Shown piece by piece: positions 17,656 to 29,465 of a stretch of DNA of 64,000 nucleotides. Origin of the DNA: Chlamydiota bacterium (lineage in GTDB: Bacteria; Chlamydiota; Chlamydiia; Chlamydiales; Rhabdochlamydiaceae). A program made the position numbers and the translations under genes. Below the pieces are notes generated by a model that made no database searches, had not been told where the DNA came from, and saw only the letters and a list, made by a program, of their open reading frames with translations. The DNA lies in assembly GCA_022614855.1 (NCBI GenBank), contig JAKEHU010000008.1, positions 1 to 64,000 of the forward strand, in the 5' to 3' direction. How positions within the stretch are numbered: position 1 is the first letter of the stretch; each line of letters starts with the position of its first letter.

Positions 17656-17658
17656 AAA

Positions 17659-18942
17659 ATGGGGACCTCTGATTTGCTCTATCCTCTCATTGGTATCGTT
17701 TTTACATTGGGATATCTGGCAATTATTTGTGAATTTTACATCAAAGTGAATAAGACCGCTGTTGCTCTTTTGGTCGCAGTGGTTTGTTGGGCAATTTACT
17801 TCTTTTTTAGCAGAGCTCCTCTGCCCGATGATCTGCGAATATTGGGGGAGCATGTTTCTGATGTTTCACAAATCATCTTTTTTTTAATGGGTGCGATGAC
17901 TTTAGTGGAACTTGTCGATTCTCATAGAGGATTTAAAATCATTACAGATGCCATTTCCACCACTTCAAAAAGAAAATTGCTCTGGATTATTTCCATAACC
18001 ACATTTTTTCTCTCTTCAGTTTTAGATAATCTGACAACAGCAATACTCATGGTGTCTCTCTTAAGAAAAATCATTCCTATTCGAAGCGATCGATTTTTGC
18101 TCTCTTGCATCGTCATTGTAGCTGCTAATTCTGGAGGAGCCTGGACACCCATTGGCGACGTAACGACAACCATGCTTTGGATCAATGGACAAATTTCTAC
18201 ATTAAAGATCATGAAGACTCTTTTTATTTCTAGCATTATCTCCACCCTTGTCCCTCTTCTCTTTTTTCATTTTTTTACGGAAAAAGGGACTTATGAAATT
18301 TCTAAAGAAAATCAAAAATTTAAGAATGAGATGGCTGAGCCTGGAGCAAAAATGGTCTTTTTTTTAGGAATAGGATCTCTGATCTTTGTCCCTATTTTTA
18401 AGGCTTTGACAGGCCTTCCTCCCTTCATGGGAATTTTGATTGGACTTGCTATCGTTTGGCTCGTAACAGATCTTCTTCATCATAAGCATGAGCACAGACG
18501 ACACCTGCGTGTACCAGCAGTTTTAACGAGAATTGATACATCCGGGATCTTATTTTTCTTAGGGATTTTACTTTGTGTGAATGCGCTTCAAACGGCAGGT
18601 CTATTAAAAGATCTTGCAGATCTTCTGCAAAGAACCATTGGAAATCAAGCAGTAATTGTCACATTGATCGGAATCATTTCCGCTATCATTGATAATGTTC
18701 CTTTAGTTGCTGCAACAATGGGAATGTATCCTCTTTCCTCATTTCCCATGGATTCTCCTCTTTGGCAAATGATCGCTTATGCAGCTGGAACGGGCGGCAG
18801 CATTTTGCTCATTGGATCTGCCGCAGGCGTCGCACTGATGAGCATGGAAAAAATTGAATTTTTCGCCTACATGAAAAAAATGAGTTTACCTGTTTTGATT
18901 GGATATCTTGCTGGTATGGGAGCCTATTTACTTCTTTTTTAA
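17659..18942 (+). CDS. nhaD: Na+/H+ antiporter, NhaD family
   Basis: 427 residues from ATG 17659, directly after the palindromic element. The protein is highly hydrophobic (about 12 helices) and shows the NhaD/ion-transporter motifs SSVLDNLTTAILMVSLLRK and ANSGGAWTPIGDVTTTMLW. NhaD exchanges Na+ for H+ across the inner membrane. The upstream frame is open into the repeat and would add 38 charged residues that do not fit the family. An AT-rich 76-nt gap follows. Confidence 0.92.
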   Translation: MGTSDLLYPLIGIVFTLGYLAIICEFYIKVNKTAVALLVAVVCWAIYFFFSRAPLPDDLRILGEHVSDVSQIIFFLMGAMTLVELVDSHRGFKIITDAISTTSKRKLLWIISITTFFLSSVLDNLTTAILMVSLLRKIIPIRSDRFLLSCIVIVAANSGGAWTPIGDVTTTMLWINGQISTLKIMKTLFISSIISTLVPLLFFHFFTEKGTYEISKENQKFKNEMAEPGAKMVFFLGIGSLIFVPIFKALTGLPPFMGILIGLAIVWLVTDLLHHKHEHRRHLRVPAVLTRIDTSGILFFLGILLCVNALQTAGLLKDLADLLQRTIGNQAVIVTLIGIISAIIDNVPLVAATMGMYPLSSFPMDSPLWQMIAYAAGTGGSILLIGSAAGVALMSMEKIEFFAYMKKMSLPVLIGYLAGMGAYLLLF

Positions 18943-19018
18943 ATGCGAATTTTGATAATTGATTGCAGAAAAATACTTCTTAAAAATATGATGGAAATTA
19001 AATTCCAGGAGGAATCAT

Positions 19019-19171
19019 ATGGCAAAACAAGACAAAAATAAAAGCAATAAACCTTTTTCTTCACAAACTTCTATCTCTTCACAAGCACCTTCTGCAACGA
19101 TGAAAGATAAGAAGAAAAACCCTCAAGAAAAAGACAAAATGAAAAAAATGGGTAGCAGCGGTTGTTGCTAG
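19019..19171 (+). CDS. Small lysine- and serine-rich protein, unknown function
   Basis: A 50-residue ORF with an ideal AGGAGG ribosome-binding site at 19007-19012, six nt before the ATG. The sequence is polar: an N-terminal KQDKNKSNK stretch, a Ser/Thr-rich middle, a KKKNPQEKDKMKK cluster and a C-terminus GSSGCC. The paired terminal cysteines could be a lipidation or metal site, but no family is recognised. The strong ribosome-binding site is the main evidence that it is translated. Confidence 0.6.
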   Translation: MAKQDKNKSNKPFSSQTSISSQAPSATMKDKKKNPQEKDKMKKMGSSGCC

Positions 19172-19206
19172 TTCGTCTCAATTAGAGAATCCCTTGGCAA
19201 AATCAA

Positions 19207-19812
19207 ATGATAAAGAAGTTTTTACTCATTTGCTTAGTCTTTAGTTCAACTGTTATTGCTGAAACAAGAGTTTTAGCTTTTGCAGGCAGTACACGAAGGG
19301 ATTCTTACAATAAAAAGCTCCTAGCAGAAGCAGCTCAATTAGCGCGTCAGCTAGGAGCAATTGTCACGATTGTCGATTTAAAAGATCTCCCAATGCCCTT
19401 TTATGATGCAGATCTCGAGCAGAAAGAAGGGATGCCAATCAATACAAAACGGCTTCGAAAGTTGATGAAGGAGAGTAGTGCAGTCATCATCTCTTCTCCT
19501 CAGTATAATTGTTCTATTCCCGCAGTTCTAAAAAATGCTTTAGATTGGGCTTCAAGAGGGAAAAATGGGCAAGAATCTAAAGAAGCTTTTAAAGGGAAAA
19601 AATTTGCAATTATGAGTGCATCTCCCAGTAAAAAAGGGGGTGCTAAAGGCCTGGAACATCTTCGTGCAATTATTAAAGATTGTGGAGGAGAAGTCATTCA
19701 AAACCAGGTGAGCATTGGCTACGCTCATCAAGCTTTTAATTCACAAGGAGAGCTTGAAAACCCTCAAAGCAAAGAAGAACTAGCTCAAGTAATTCAAACC
19801 CTTCTCCAATAA
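19207..19812 (+). CDS. NADPH-dependent FMN reductase family protein with signal peptide
   Basis: 201 residues. A clear signal peptide (MIKKFLLICLVFSSTVIA, cleavage likely before ETRV) precedes a flavodoxin-like domain with FAGSTRRDSYNKKL (FMN phosphate loop) and SSPQYNCSIPAVLKNALDWAS (SPxYN.s.pa.LKnalDw motif). Cytosolic relatives are NAD(P)H:quinone/azo/chromate reductases. An exported version is odd because reduced nicotinamide is not expected in the periplasm; it may act in another compartment or with another donor. It lies 35 nt after the small-protein gene. Confidence 0.85.
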   Translation: MIKKFLLICLVFSSTVIAETRVLAFAGSTRRDSYNKKLLAEAAQLARQLGAIVTIVDLKDLPMPFYDADLEQKEGMPINTKRLRKLMKESSAVIISSPQYNCSIPAVLKNALDWASRGKNGQESKEAFKGKKFAIMSASPSKKGGAKGLEHLRAIIKDCGGEVIQNQVSIGYAHQAFNSQGELENPQSKEELAQVIQTLLQ

Positions 19813-19839
19813 TTTCCTCGCATCAATCTCTTCTTCTCT

Positions 19840-20003
19840 ATGAACCTATCCTGAATTCGGAAAATTGCTTTTTGTGCCTTTTTTCACATATCTTAGAGCC
19901 ATTTCTTGGCCTACTTAATTTAAGTATGTCCTGCGAAATGGCTCTAAAATCTGTAAAAAAATTCATCAAAAATCAAATTTTCCGAATTTCAGGATAGGTT
20001 CAT
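19840..20003. repeat. Palindromic intergenic element, family A-like
   Basis: 164-nt inverted repeat with ends ATGAACCTATCCTGAATTCGG and its near-exact complement at 19982-20003. The terminal ATGAACCTATCC is shared with the elements at 1912, 5751 and 42252, while the interior differs (AGAGCCATTTC against GAAATGGCTCT). It lies between the FMN reductase gene and the rRNA promoter region. Confidence 0.88.
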
Positions 20004-20066
20004 GTCCTCTACGGTAGGATAAAAAAATCATAATTTTTCTTTTAAAATTCTTTTTTTAGAAAGTCA

Positions 20067-20096
20067 TTGCTCAAAAAAGCAAGAACTTAGTATGTT
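20067..20096 (+). promoter_or_regulatory. Candidate rRNA operon promoter
   Basis: TTGCTC (20067-20072) and TATGTT (20091-20096) with an 18-nt spacer form a plausible sigma-70-type promoter upstream of the 16S leader. This is the best match I see in the leader, but other AT-rich hexamers are nearby, so the assignment is tentative. Confidence 0.4.
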
Positions 20097-20152
20097 GATA
20101 GCTTCCATCTTTAAATTTTAAGATTGGAATGAACAGTGTTAAACTGTGATGT

Positions 20153-20200
20153 TCTTTTGACAGCAGAAATGAAGTGATGTGACCTTAAAGTAACGCTTGT
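20153..20200 (+). other. 16S precursor processing stem, 5' arm
   Basis: The leader segment containing TTGACAGCAGAAATGAAGTG and ending TAACGCTTGT is complementary, with scattered mismatches, to the spacer segment at 21863-21905 on the other side of 16S. The two arms would form the long stem cut by RNase III during 16S maturation. Part of rnc lies at the right edge of the window. Confidence 0.75.
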
Positions 20201-20260
20201 GCAAATGGATCTTTCCATTTGCCTTTTTAAAGTTAAATTTTTTTAAATATCAAATTTTTT

Positions 20261-21814
<1,554 letters not shown>

Positions 21815-21862
21815 AAGGACAGATTGGACAGTTCTTTTAAGAATTTGTCTGATTAGGTTGAG

Positions 21863-21905
21863 ACAAGCGTTATTCGGAACATCGCTTCACTTCTGTTGTC
21901 AAAGA
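21863..21905 (+). other. 16S precursor processing stem, 3' arm
   Basis: ACAAGCGTTATTCGG through CTTCTGTTGTCAAAG pairs with the leader arm at 20153-20200. The whole 16S-23S spacer (21815-22081) contains this arm and the 23S 5' arm but no tRNA gene, as in other chlamydiae. Confidence 0.75.
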
Positions 21906-22000
21906 ATGCTATCTGGAACATCTGGAGAAAAATAGAAGAATAAGTAAAAAGTAATCCTCAAATATAAAATTGCATTTTTTTGCAGTGGGTTAAAAATTTC

Positions 22001-22068
22001 ACTGATATAAAAAAGGCGCTTGAGGAGAATAACTTCACATTAAATAAGAAGTTTTTGGCAGAGCAATT
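22001..22068 (+). other. 23S precursor processing stem, 5' arm
   Basis: ACTGATATAAAAAAGGCGCT through GAGCAATT is complementary to 25325-25393 downstream of 23S (AATTGCTC ... GAGCGCCTCTTTTATATCAGT), with internal loops. The paired arms bracket the 23S gene and would form its RNase III processing stem. Confidence 0.75.
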
Positions 22069-22081
22069 GACCACAATTTTG

Positions 22082-25261
<3,180 letters not shown>

Positions 25262-25324
25262 TTTTATTTTCATCGTCGGCTTGAACCTTCTAGCTTTAGA
25301 AAGGATTAAGTCCATGATGATGAA

Positions 25325-25393
25325 AATTGCTCTTAGCGCCAAAAGATTCTTTTTGTGAAGAGAAAATCCTTTGAGCGCCTCTTTTATATCAGT
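25325..25393 (+). other. 23S precursor processing stem, 3' arm
   Basis: Pairs with 22001-22068, as described for the 5' arm. It lies between 23S and 5S, about 20 nt before the 5S gene. The 23S-5S spacer (25262-25412) shows no tRNA or other gene. Confidence 0.7.
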
Positions 25394-25412
25394 AAAGATT
25401 CTTTAATTTTTT

Positions 25413-25528
25413 CCTTGGTAGCAATTGAGAAGGGGAAATACCTGATCCCATTCCGAACTCAGAAGTCAAGCCCTTCATCGCCGATGGTACTATGCACAAG
25501 AGTATGGGAGAGTAGGTCGCTGCCAAGG
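25413..25528 (+). rRNA. rrf: 5S ribosomal RNA
   Basis: About 116 nt. Terminal helix CCTTGG...CCAAGG, and internal landmarks AATACCTGATCCCATTCCGA, ACTCAGAAGTCAAGC and GATGGTACTATGC are typical 5S features. It ends the rRNA operon and is followed at once by a T-run. Confidence 0.95.
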
Positions 25529-25541
25529 TTTTTTTTTGCCC
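25522..25541 (+). terminator. rRNA operon terminator region
   Basis: The 3' strand of the 5S terminal helix (GCCAAGG) is followed by nine T residues and then GCCCTTTTTT. The 5S stem and T-run could act as an intrinsic terminator. Confidence 0.5.
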
Positions 25542-25547
25542 TTTTTT

Positions 25548-25880
25548 AAACTCACCTTACGCAAAAATACCCATCCATAGGCTGGCTGTAATGACAATCT
25601 GCTACATAAAATTCCTCACTAAAGTTTTTTTTTCAAGCTTAAGAGACTGTCTGCAAATCATGGTTTCGATCTTTGAGAGATTTTTGCGATCTTTCATCTC
25701 GATCTCCTAAGGTCATATGCAGCTTCGCATATGACCTTCGTCGATCGCCATGAAATCTCATCAAAAAATCATCTCAAATCTCCCCATGATTTGCAGACAG
25801 TCTTTAAGCTTCGTCATTTTCTTTGCATCTTGCCATTTCGCTTCAGCCTCTGAACGGCTCTTTTTGCGTAAGGTGAGTTT
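25548..25880. repeat. Palindromic intergenic element, family C, interrupted copy
   Basis: About 333 nt. A perfect 20-bp terminal inverted repeat: AAACTCACCTTACGCAAAAA (25548-25567) and its complement (25861-25880). The inner arms are partly complementary. The centre is occupied by a second inverted-repeat element (25644-25803). The same CTCACCTTA end is found on the shorter element at 59848-60012. It fills most of the gap between 5S rRNA and the TpsB gene. Confidence 0.85.
25644..25803. mobile_element. Nested MITE-like element with AGACTGT terminal repeats
   Basis: 160 nt. Begins AGACTGTCTGCAAATCATGG and ends with its exact complement. It is flanked on both sides by TTAAG (25639-25643 and 25804-25808), a perfect 5-bp target duplication. 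At the centre is CATATGCAGCTTCGCATATG. It has no coding capacity. The AGACTGT ends are shared with the nested element at 5821-5989. Confidence 0.8.
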
Positions 25881-25936
25881 TTACAGTGAAATTAAAATAG
25901 ATTTTTTATACAAAGAAAAACAATGTAGAACAAATC

Positions 25937-27682
25937 ATGAAAAAGTTGTTTTTCTATTCCCTACTTTTTTCTGTTAGTATTTTTGCAGATGAAGAATTAG
26001 TGGATTGCGATTCTGATATCAACGTTATCTCTGTTCTTCCAAAGGTTGAAAGGATAGAGAAAAAAGCCTGTTTAGAAGAAAGAAAAAAAACACCAGTTTC
26101 TGGAGCAATATTAACAGATGAAGATGCTGGATGGGATCGCTGCGATTTAAGAGAGATATTGATATTAGGGATCTATGTTCCCAATTTAGATCAACTTCAG
26201 CAGCAACTCAAATCCTGTATAGGAAGAAGAATCAATCCAGATAATTTAATTCGCATCAGAAATGCAATCACGAGACATTTTTGCGAAAATAATCGACCTT
26301 TTGTCGTTGTGGTAAATCCTCCACAGGATTTCACTGATGGAATAGTAAAATTTTATGTAATGGAAGCGAAAGTAGGTAGAGTTTTTGTAAAAGGAAACCG
26401 CTGGTTTCCCTCTCGGATGATCGAGAAAACCATTAGAGTTTATCCAGGTGATTTTTTAAATCCAGACAAAGTGCGCAACAATATTGCTTGGCTCAATCGG
26501 AATCCTTTTCCTCAAGCCGAACTTATCCTTACCCCAGAGGAAAATCGCCGCAATCTTGCCTGGATCGATCGAAACCCATTTCATCAAACTGAATTAATTC
26601 TTTCTTCGGGTGAAAAAAGGTACACAACAGATGTAGAAATCACCACTAAAGATCGACTCCCTTTAAGACCTTATATTGGTACCAATAACATTGGAACAAA
26701 GCTCAGTGGAGAAAATCGCTGGTTTGTCGGGGCTAACTGTAATATGTTGACCGGTCTCAATGATTATTTAACCTATCAATTCACCAGCTCTTATCACATT
26801 AGAAAAATTCAATCACATTATGGAAATTATACCATCCTCTTACCTTGGAAAGACCAACTTACCCTGTATAGTGGATATACAAGAATAAAACCCAAAGGAT
26901 TGACAGGAAGAAATTATCAAGCCAGTGGTCGATACATTCTTCCCATAAAACCTTTGTATGGCCCTTTGTCTCGAGAAGTTACCATCGGTGTGGATTTTAA
27001 AAATACCGACAACAATTTTCTCTTTGTGTCAGAAGAGTTTCCGATACTTGTTCGCGATGTAAATATCTTTCAAATTTATTTAAGAGCTCAAATGGAAAGA
27101 ATCTATGACACACATGATTTTTACCTGTTTGTGGAAAATTATTTTAGCCCAGGAAATTGGCTCCAAAAGCAAAGCAAGAGCAGATATAATGCACTGCGCC
27201 CAGGCGCTAAAAGCTTTTATGATTACGTGAAACTTACTTTTGTCGATAGAATGCTTTGGAATTCACTTGAAACCTATTTTGTATTCCGAGGACAAGCAGC
27301 CTCTAGAAGCCTGCTTCCTAGCGAACAATTTGGTCTAGGAGGATACAATACCGTCCGCGGTTATGTAGAGAGAGCTTTTAATGCAGATAATGCTCTTTGC
27401 GGCAATTTTGAACTGAGAATCCCCATTGTAAAAACCAGAAGAATCAAAACAACGAATGAGGTCTCCTTGGTCGGATTTGTCGATTATGGTTGGGGCCGTA
27501 ATTATGAGACCTCCCCGGGAATTCACAAGTCGGAATGGCTCCTTGGCGTGGGTCCAGGAGTGCGCGTAGTTTTCTTTCCCCATTTTGTTGGAAGATTAGA
27601 TTATGGATTTAATCTACATCATATTGATTTTGTGGAAAACAAACGGGGTCGAATCCACTTTTCTGTAATAGCGAGCTTCTAG
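25937..27682 (+). CDS. Two-partner-secretion outer-membrane transporter (TpsB/ShlB type)
   Basis: 581 residues. Signal peptide MKKLFFYSLLFSVSIFA, a low-complexity linker, POTRA region (about 75-230: GRRINPDNLIRIRNAITRHF, DFTDGIVKFYVMEAKVGRVFVKGNRWFP), then a C-terminal beta-barrel with the conserved GLGGYNTVRGY motif (about 475) and a terminal aromatic residue (SVIASF). It would export a TpsA partner, but none is adjacent; the only TpsA here is 19 kb away beside a second TpsB. A 23-residue stretch (IAWLNRNPFPQAELI / LAWIDRNPFHQTELI, 182-228) is tandemly duplicated in the second POTRA domain. Confidence 0.9.
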   Translation: MKKLFFYSLLFSVSIFADEELVDCDSDINVISVLPKVERIEKKACLEERKKTPVSGAILTDEDAGWDRCDLREILILGIYVPNLDQLQQQLKSCIGRRINPDNLIRIRNAITRHFCENNRPFVVVVNPPQDFTDGIVKFYVMEAKVGRVFVKGNRWFPSRMIEKTIRVYPGDFLNPDKVRNNIAWLNRNPFPQAELILTPEENRRNLAWIDRNPFHQTELILSSGEKRYTTDVEITTKDRLPLRPYIGTNNIGTKLSGENRWFVGANCNMLTGLNDYLTYQFTSSYHIRKIQSHYGNYTILLPWKDQLTLYSGYTRIKPKGLTGRNYQASGRYILPIKPLYGPLSREVTIGVDFKNTDNNFLFVSEEFPILVRDVNIFQIYLRAQMERIYDTHDFYLFVENYFSPGNWLQKQSKSRYNALRPGAKSFYDYVKLTFVDRMLWNSLETYFVFRGQAASRSLLPSEQFGLGGYNTVRGYVERAFNADNALCGNFELRIPIVKTRRIKTTNEVSLVGFVDYGWGRNYETSPGIHKSEWLLGVGPGVRVVFFPHFVGRLDYGFNLHHIDFVENKRGRIHFSVIASF

Positions 27683-27711
27683 TAAATGCTACTTTTTTAT
27701 GAGAATAAAAA

Positions 27712-27734
27712 AGCCCGCTTTATTTAAGCGAGCT
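27712..27734. terminator. Bidirectional intrinsic terminator
   Basis: AGCCCGCTT-TATTT-AAGCGAGCT forms a 9-bp stem with one mismatch. It lies between convergent genes (TpsB and the RRM protein) and is flanked by an A-run on the left and CTTT on the right, so it can serve both strands. Confidence 0.7.
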
Positions 27735-27766
27735 CTTTGAAATATTAGAACGACTTAAGATTTAAA

Positions 27767-28141
27767 TTATTCTGAATAATTACTTCGAGGATAAGAAGAT
27801 CTAAATCCACCTTCTCTTCCTTCTCTTCTACCGCCGCCACGTTGGTGAGGTTTTCTAAATCCTCCTCCTCCGCCTCTGCGCCCTTGTCCTTGCGGTTCTC
27901 TAGCCTCACTGACAATGAGCTTACGGCCTTCCCATTCCATTCCATTAAGTTCAGCAAGTGCCTTTTCGGCGCCTTCTGCTGTTGCCATTTCGACAAAAGC
28001 AAAACCTTTAGATTGGCCATTCATTTTATCTGTGATGATTCGCAAAGAAGCAACCTCTCCTATTGAGGAAAAAAGGTCATGCAACTGAGACTCGGTTACC
28101 TTGTATGGAAGGCTTCCAACGTACAATTTTTTTTGGGTCAT
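27767..28141 (-). CDS. RNA-binding protein with one RRM domain and Gly/Arg tail
   Basis: 124 residues. The RRM occupies residues 4-82, with RNP2 (LYVGSLPY) and RNP1 (KGFAFVEM), then a Gly/Arg-rich tail (QGRRGGGGGFRKPHQRGGGR). This is the architecture of the small bacterial RNA-binding proteins of cyanobacteria, chlamydiae and others, probably RNA chaperones active in stress. A 151-nt region upstream (28142-28292) has no gene and may be its leader. Confidence 0.92.
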   Translation of the reverse strand: MTQKKLYVGSLPYKVTESQLHDLFSSIGEVASLRIITDKMNGQSKGFAFVEMATAEGAEKALAELNGMEWEGRKLIVSEAREPQGQGRRGGGGGFRKPHQRGGGRREGREGGFRSSYPRSNYSE

Positions 28142-28292
28142 ATAAATTTACTCCATTTAACTTTGAAACATGAGGCTTTGCACCTAAAGTGAAAAAGCTC
28201 CAGTTGATTCTGCTTATCTCCATGGTGCAAAAAATAAGCACGTTGGCGAGGCACAAGATCAACAGGATTGATTGTATCTAAAAATCAATTTG

Positions 28293-29177
28293 TTAATCAA
28301 AGCTATTTGCAAATTCTTTTGAAAAATTTGGATCTAAATGTAGTAAAGAATTTTTTAAAAAGCCTAATACCCGTTCCAATTCAGGTTTAGGGTCTTGAAA
28401 AATAGTACTATTTTTTTTAATTCTTCCTAAGTCGATTTGAACAGCATGGCCATCAATAAAGCCATAATTATTATGGAGCGTTTGAATTCGGTCGGTAAAT
28501 CCCTTGGAAACCCTAGATTTAAAGAGAGTTACAAGCTGTTGAATGAGCTCTCTTGTTTTCTCGGTTTCTCCTTTGGCGATAGACTGACGTAGTGCATCTG
28601 ATGCAAGGATTACTTTTTTTTGTAAAATAAAAGGAGTATTGGACAGAGAGACAAGCTCTTCTCTTCCATTTATATCTTTGATTTTTGTTCGCTGATCCCA
28701 TCCACTTGAAGGATGAATGTGGACATAGATCAAAGCAGATTCTTCTTTGAGTTCGTCAAATGCCATTTGATAGCGATGAAATAGTTTAGAGAGGCGGTCT
28801 TTCTTTCTAAAGTAGGTGTCTTTAATCGATTTTAGAGAACAAAATTGCCCAAGTTTTTTTAGGCGAAAAAACCATTCTTTTTTAAGAGGTCTTCTCGGAT
28901 TGAAAAACTTAAGTACATATTTTCCATCTTCACTTTCAAACGCCGTCATCTGCCTTCCTTTGGCCAGATAGTGAAAAGGCTGATGTAAAATCTCTTTTGC
29001 TACTGCAATATCTTTATCGCGCAAAGTAGGCAATTTCAGCGAGGCAAAAGAGGTTAAATCATGGATAAAATCTTTTGGTTGAAATTCCCTATGAGAAAAA
29101 AGATAGAGCAGATGTAAAAAAAATAGTAAAAAAACAGATCCAAAAAGAATGAAGATTTTTCTCATCTTTTTGATCAT
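28293..29177 (-). CDS. Membrane-anchored kinase-like protein, function unknown
   Basis: 294 residues. An N-terminal membrane segment (IFILFGSVFLLFFLHLLYLF, about 8-27) is followed by a soluble domain whose motif order resembles a divergent kinase fold: DGKYVLKFF (strand with a possible ATP-binding Lys), a helix containing AFDELKEESALIYVHI, FILQKK, and NYGFIDGHAVQIDLGR, where the Asp of IDLGR could correspond to the DFG Asp. I do not recognise a named family. The fold is my inference from pattern only. It is divergent from hctA with a 71-nt gap between the starts. Confidence 0.6.
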   Translation of the reverse strand: MIKKMRKIFILFGSVFLLFFLHLLYLFSHREFQPKDFIHDLTSFASLKLPTLRDKDIAVAKEILHQPFHYLAKGRQMTAFESEDGKYVLKFFNPRRPLKKEWFFRLKKLGQFCSLKSIKDTYFRKKDRLSKLFHRYQMAFDELKEESALIYVHIHPSSGWDQRTKIKDINGREELVSLSNTPFILQKKVILASDALRQSIAKGETEKTRELIQQLVTLFKSRVSKGFTDRIQTLHNNYGFIDGHAVQIDLGRIKKNSTIFQDPKPELERVLGFLKNSLLHLDPNFSKEFANSFD

Positions 29178-29227
29178 AAATTATTGCGATTTTAAAATGG
29201 TAAAAAACCCTTGCACAAATAGTTTTT

Positions 29228-29247
29228 GAATTTCAAGATAGGTTCAT
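29228..29247. repeat. Solo right end of a family A element
   Basis: GAATTTCAAGATAGGTTCAT differs by one base from the right end of the element at 19840-20003. No matching left end is visible upstream. It lies immediately before the hctA start codon, like the complete family A elements before other genes. Confidence 0.6.
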
Positions 29248-29248
29248 T

Positions 29249-29449
29249 ATGGGAATGAAGAAAACATCACAATACATGAAAAAACTGCTTGTGGACATTC
29301 AACATGACTTGGAAAAAGCAGGAAAAGGCAATAGAGCAGCGGCGCAAAGAATTCGCATCAACTCCATTCGATTTGCTAAGACAGCAAAAATTTATCGAAA
29401 AGAATCCATTGCAGAAGCAAAAAAATCCCATACGAGAAAAAAGAAGTAA
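29249..29449 (+). CDS. hctA: Histone H1-like protein Hc1, short form
   Basis: 66 residues. The N-terminal part (QYMKKLLVDIQHDLEKAGKG, then NRAAAQRIRINSIRFAK and YRKESIAEAKK) matches the conserved N-terminal domain of chlamydial Hc1, which condenses the chromosome as reticulate bodies become elementary bodies. In C. trachomatis this domain is followed by a long Lys/Ala-rich tail; here only SHTRKKK remains. The neighbours rlmD and yajC have the same order as in C. trachomatis, which supports orthology. A family A repeat end abuts the start. Confidence 0.88.
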   Translation: MGMKKTSQYMKKLLVDIQHDLEKAGKGNRAAAQRIRINSIRFAKTAKIYRKESIAEAKKSHTRKKK

Positions 29450-29465
29450 ACCTTAAACTCTTCCT

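Noticed and set aside
17545-17658. N-terminal extension of nhaD through the palindromic element
   Set aside because: It is repeat-derived, and the family starts directly with a membrane helix as encoded from 17659.
21815-22081. tRNA gene in the 16S-23S spacer
   Set aside because: No cloverleaf or conserved T-loop sequence is visible; the spacer holds the processing stem arms.
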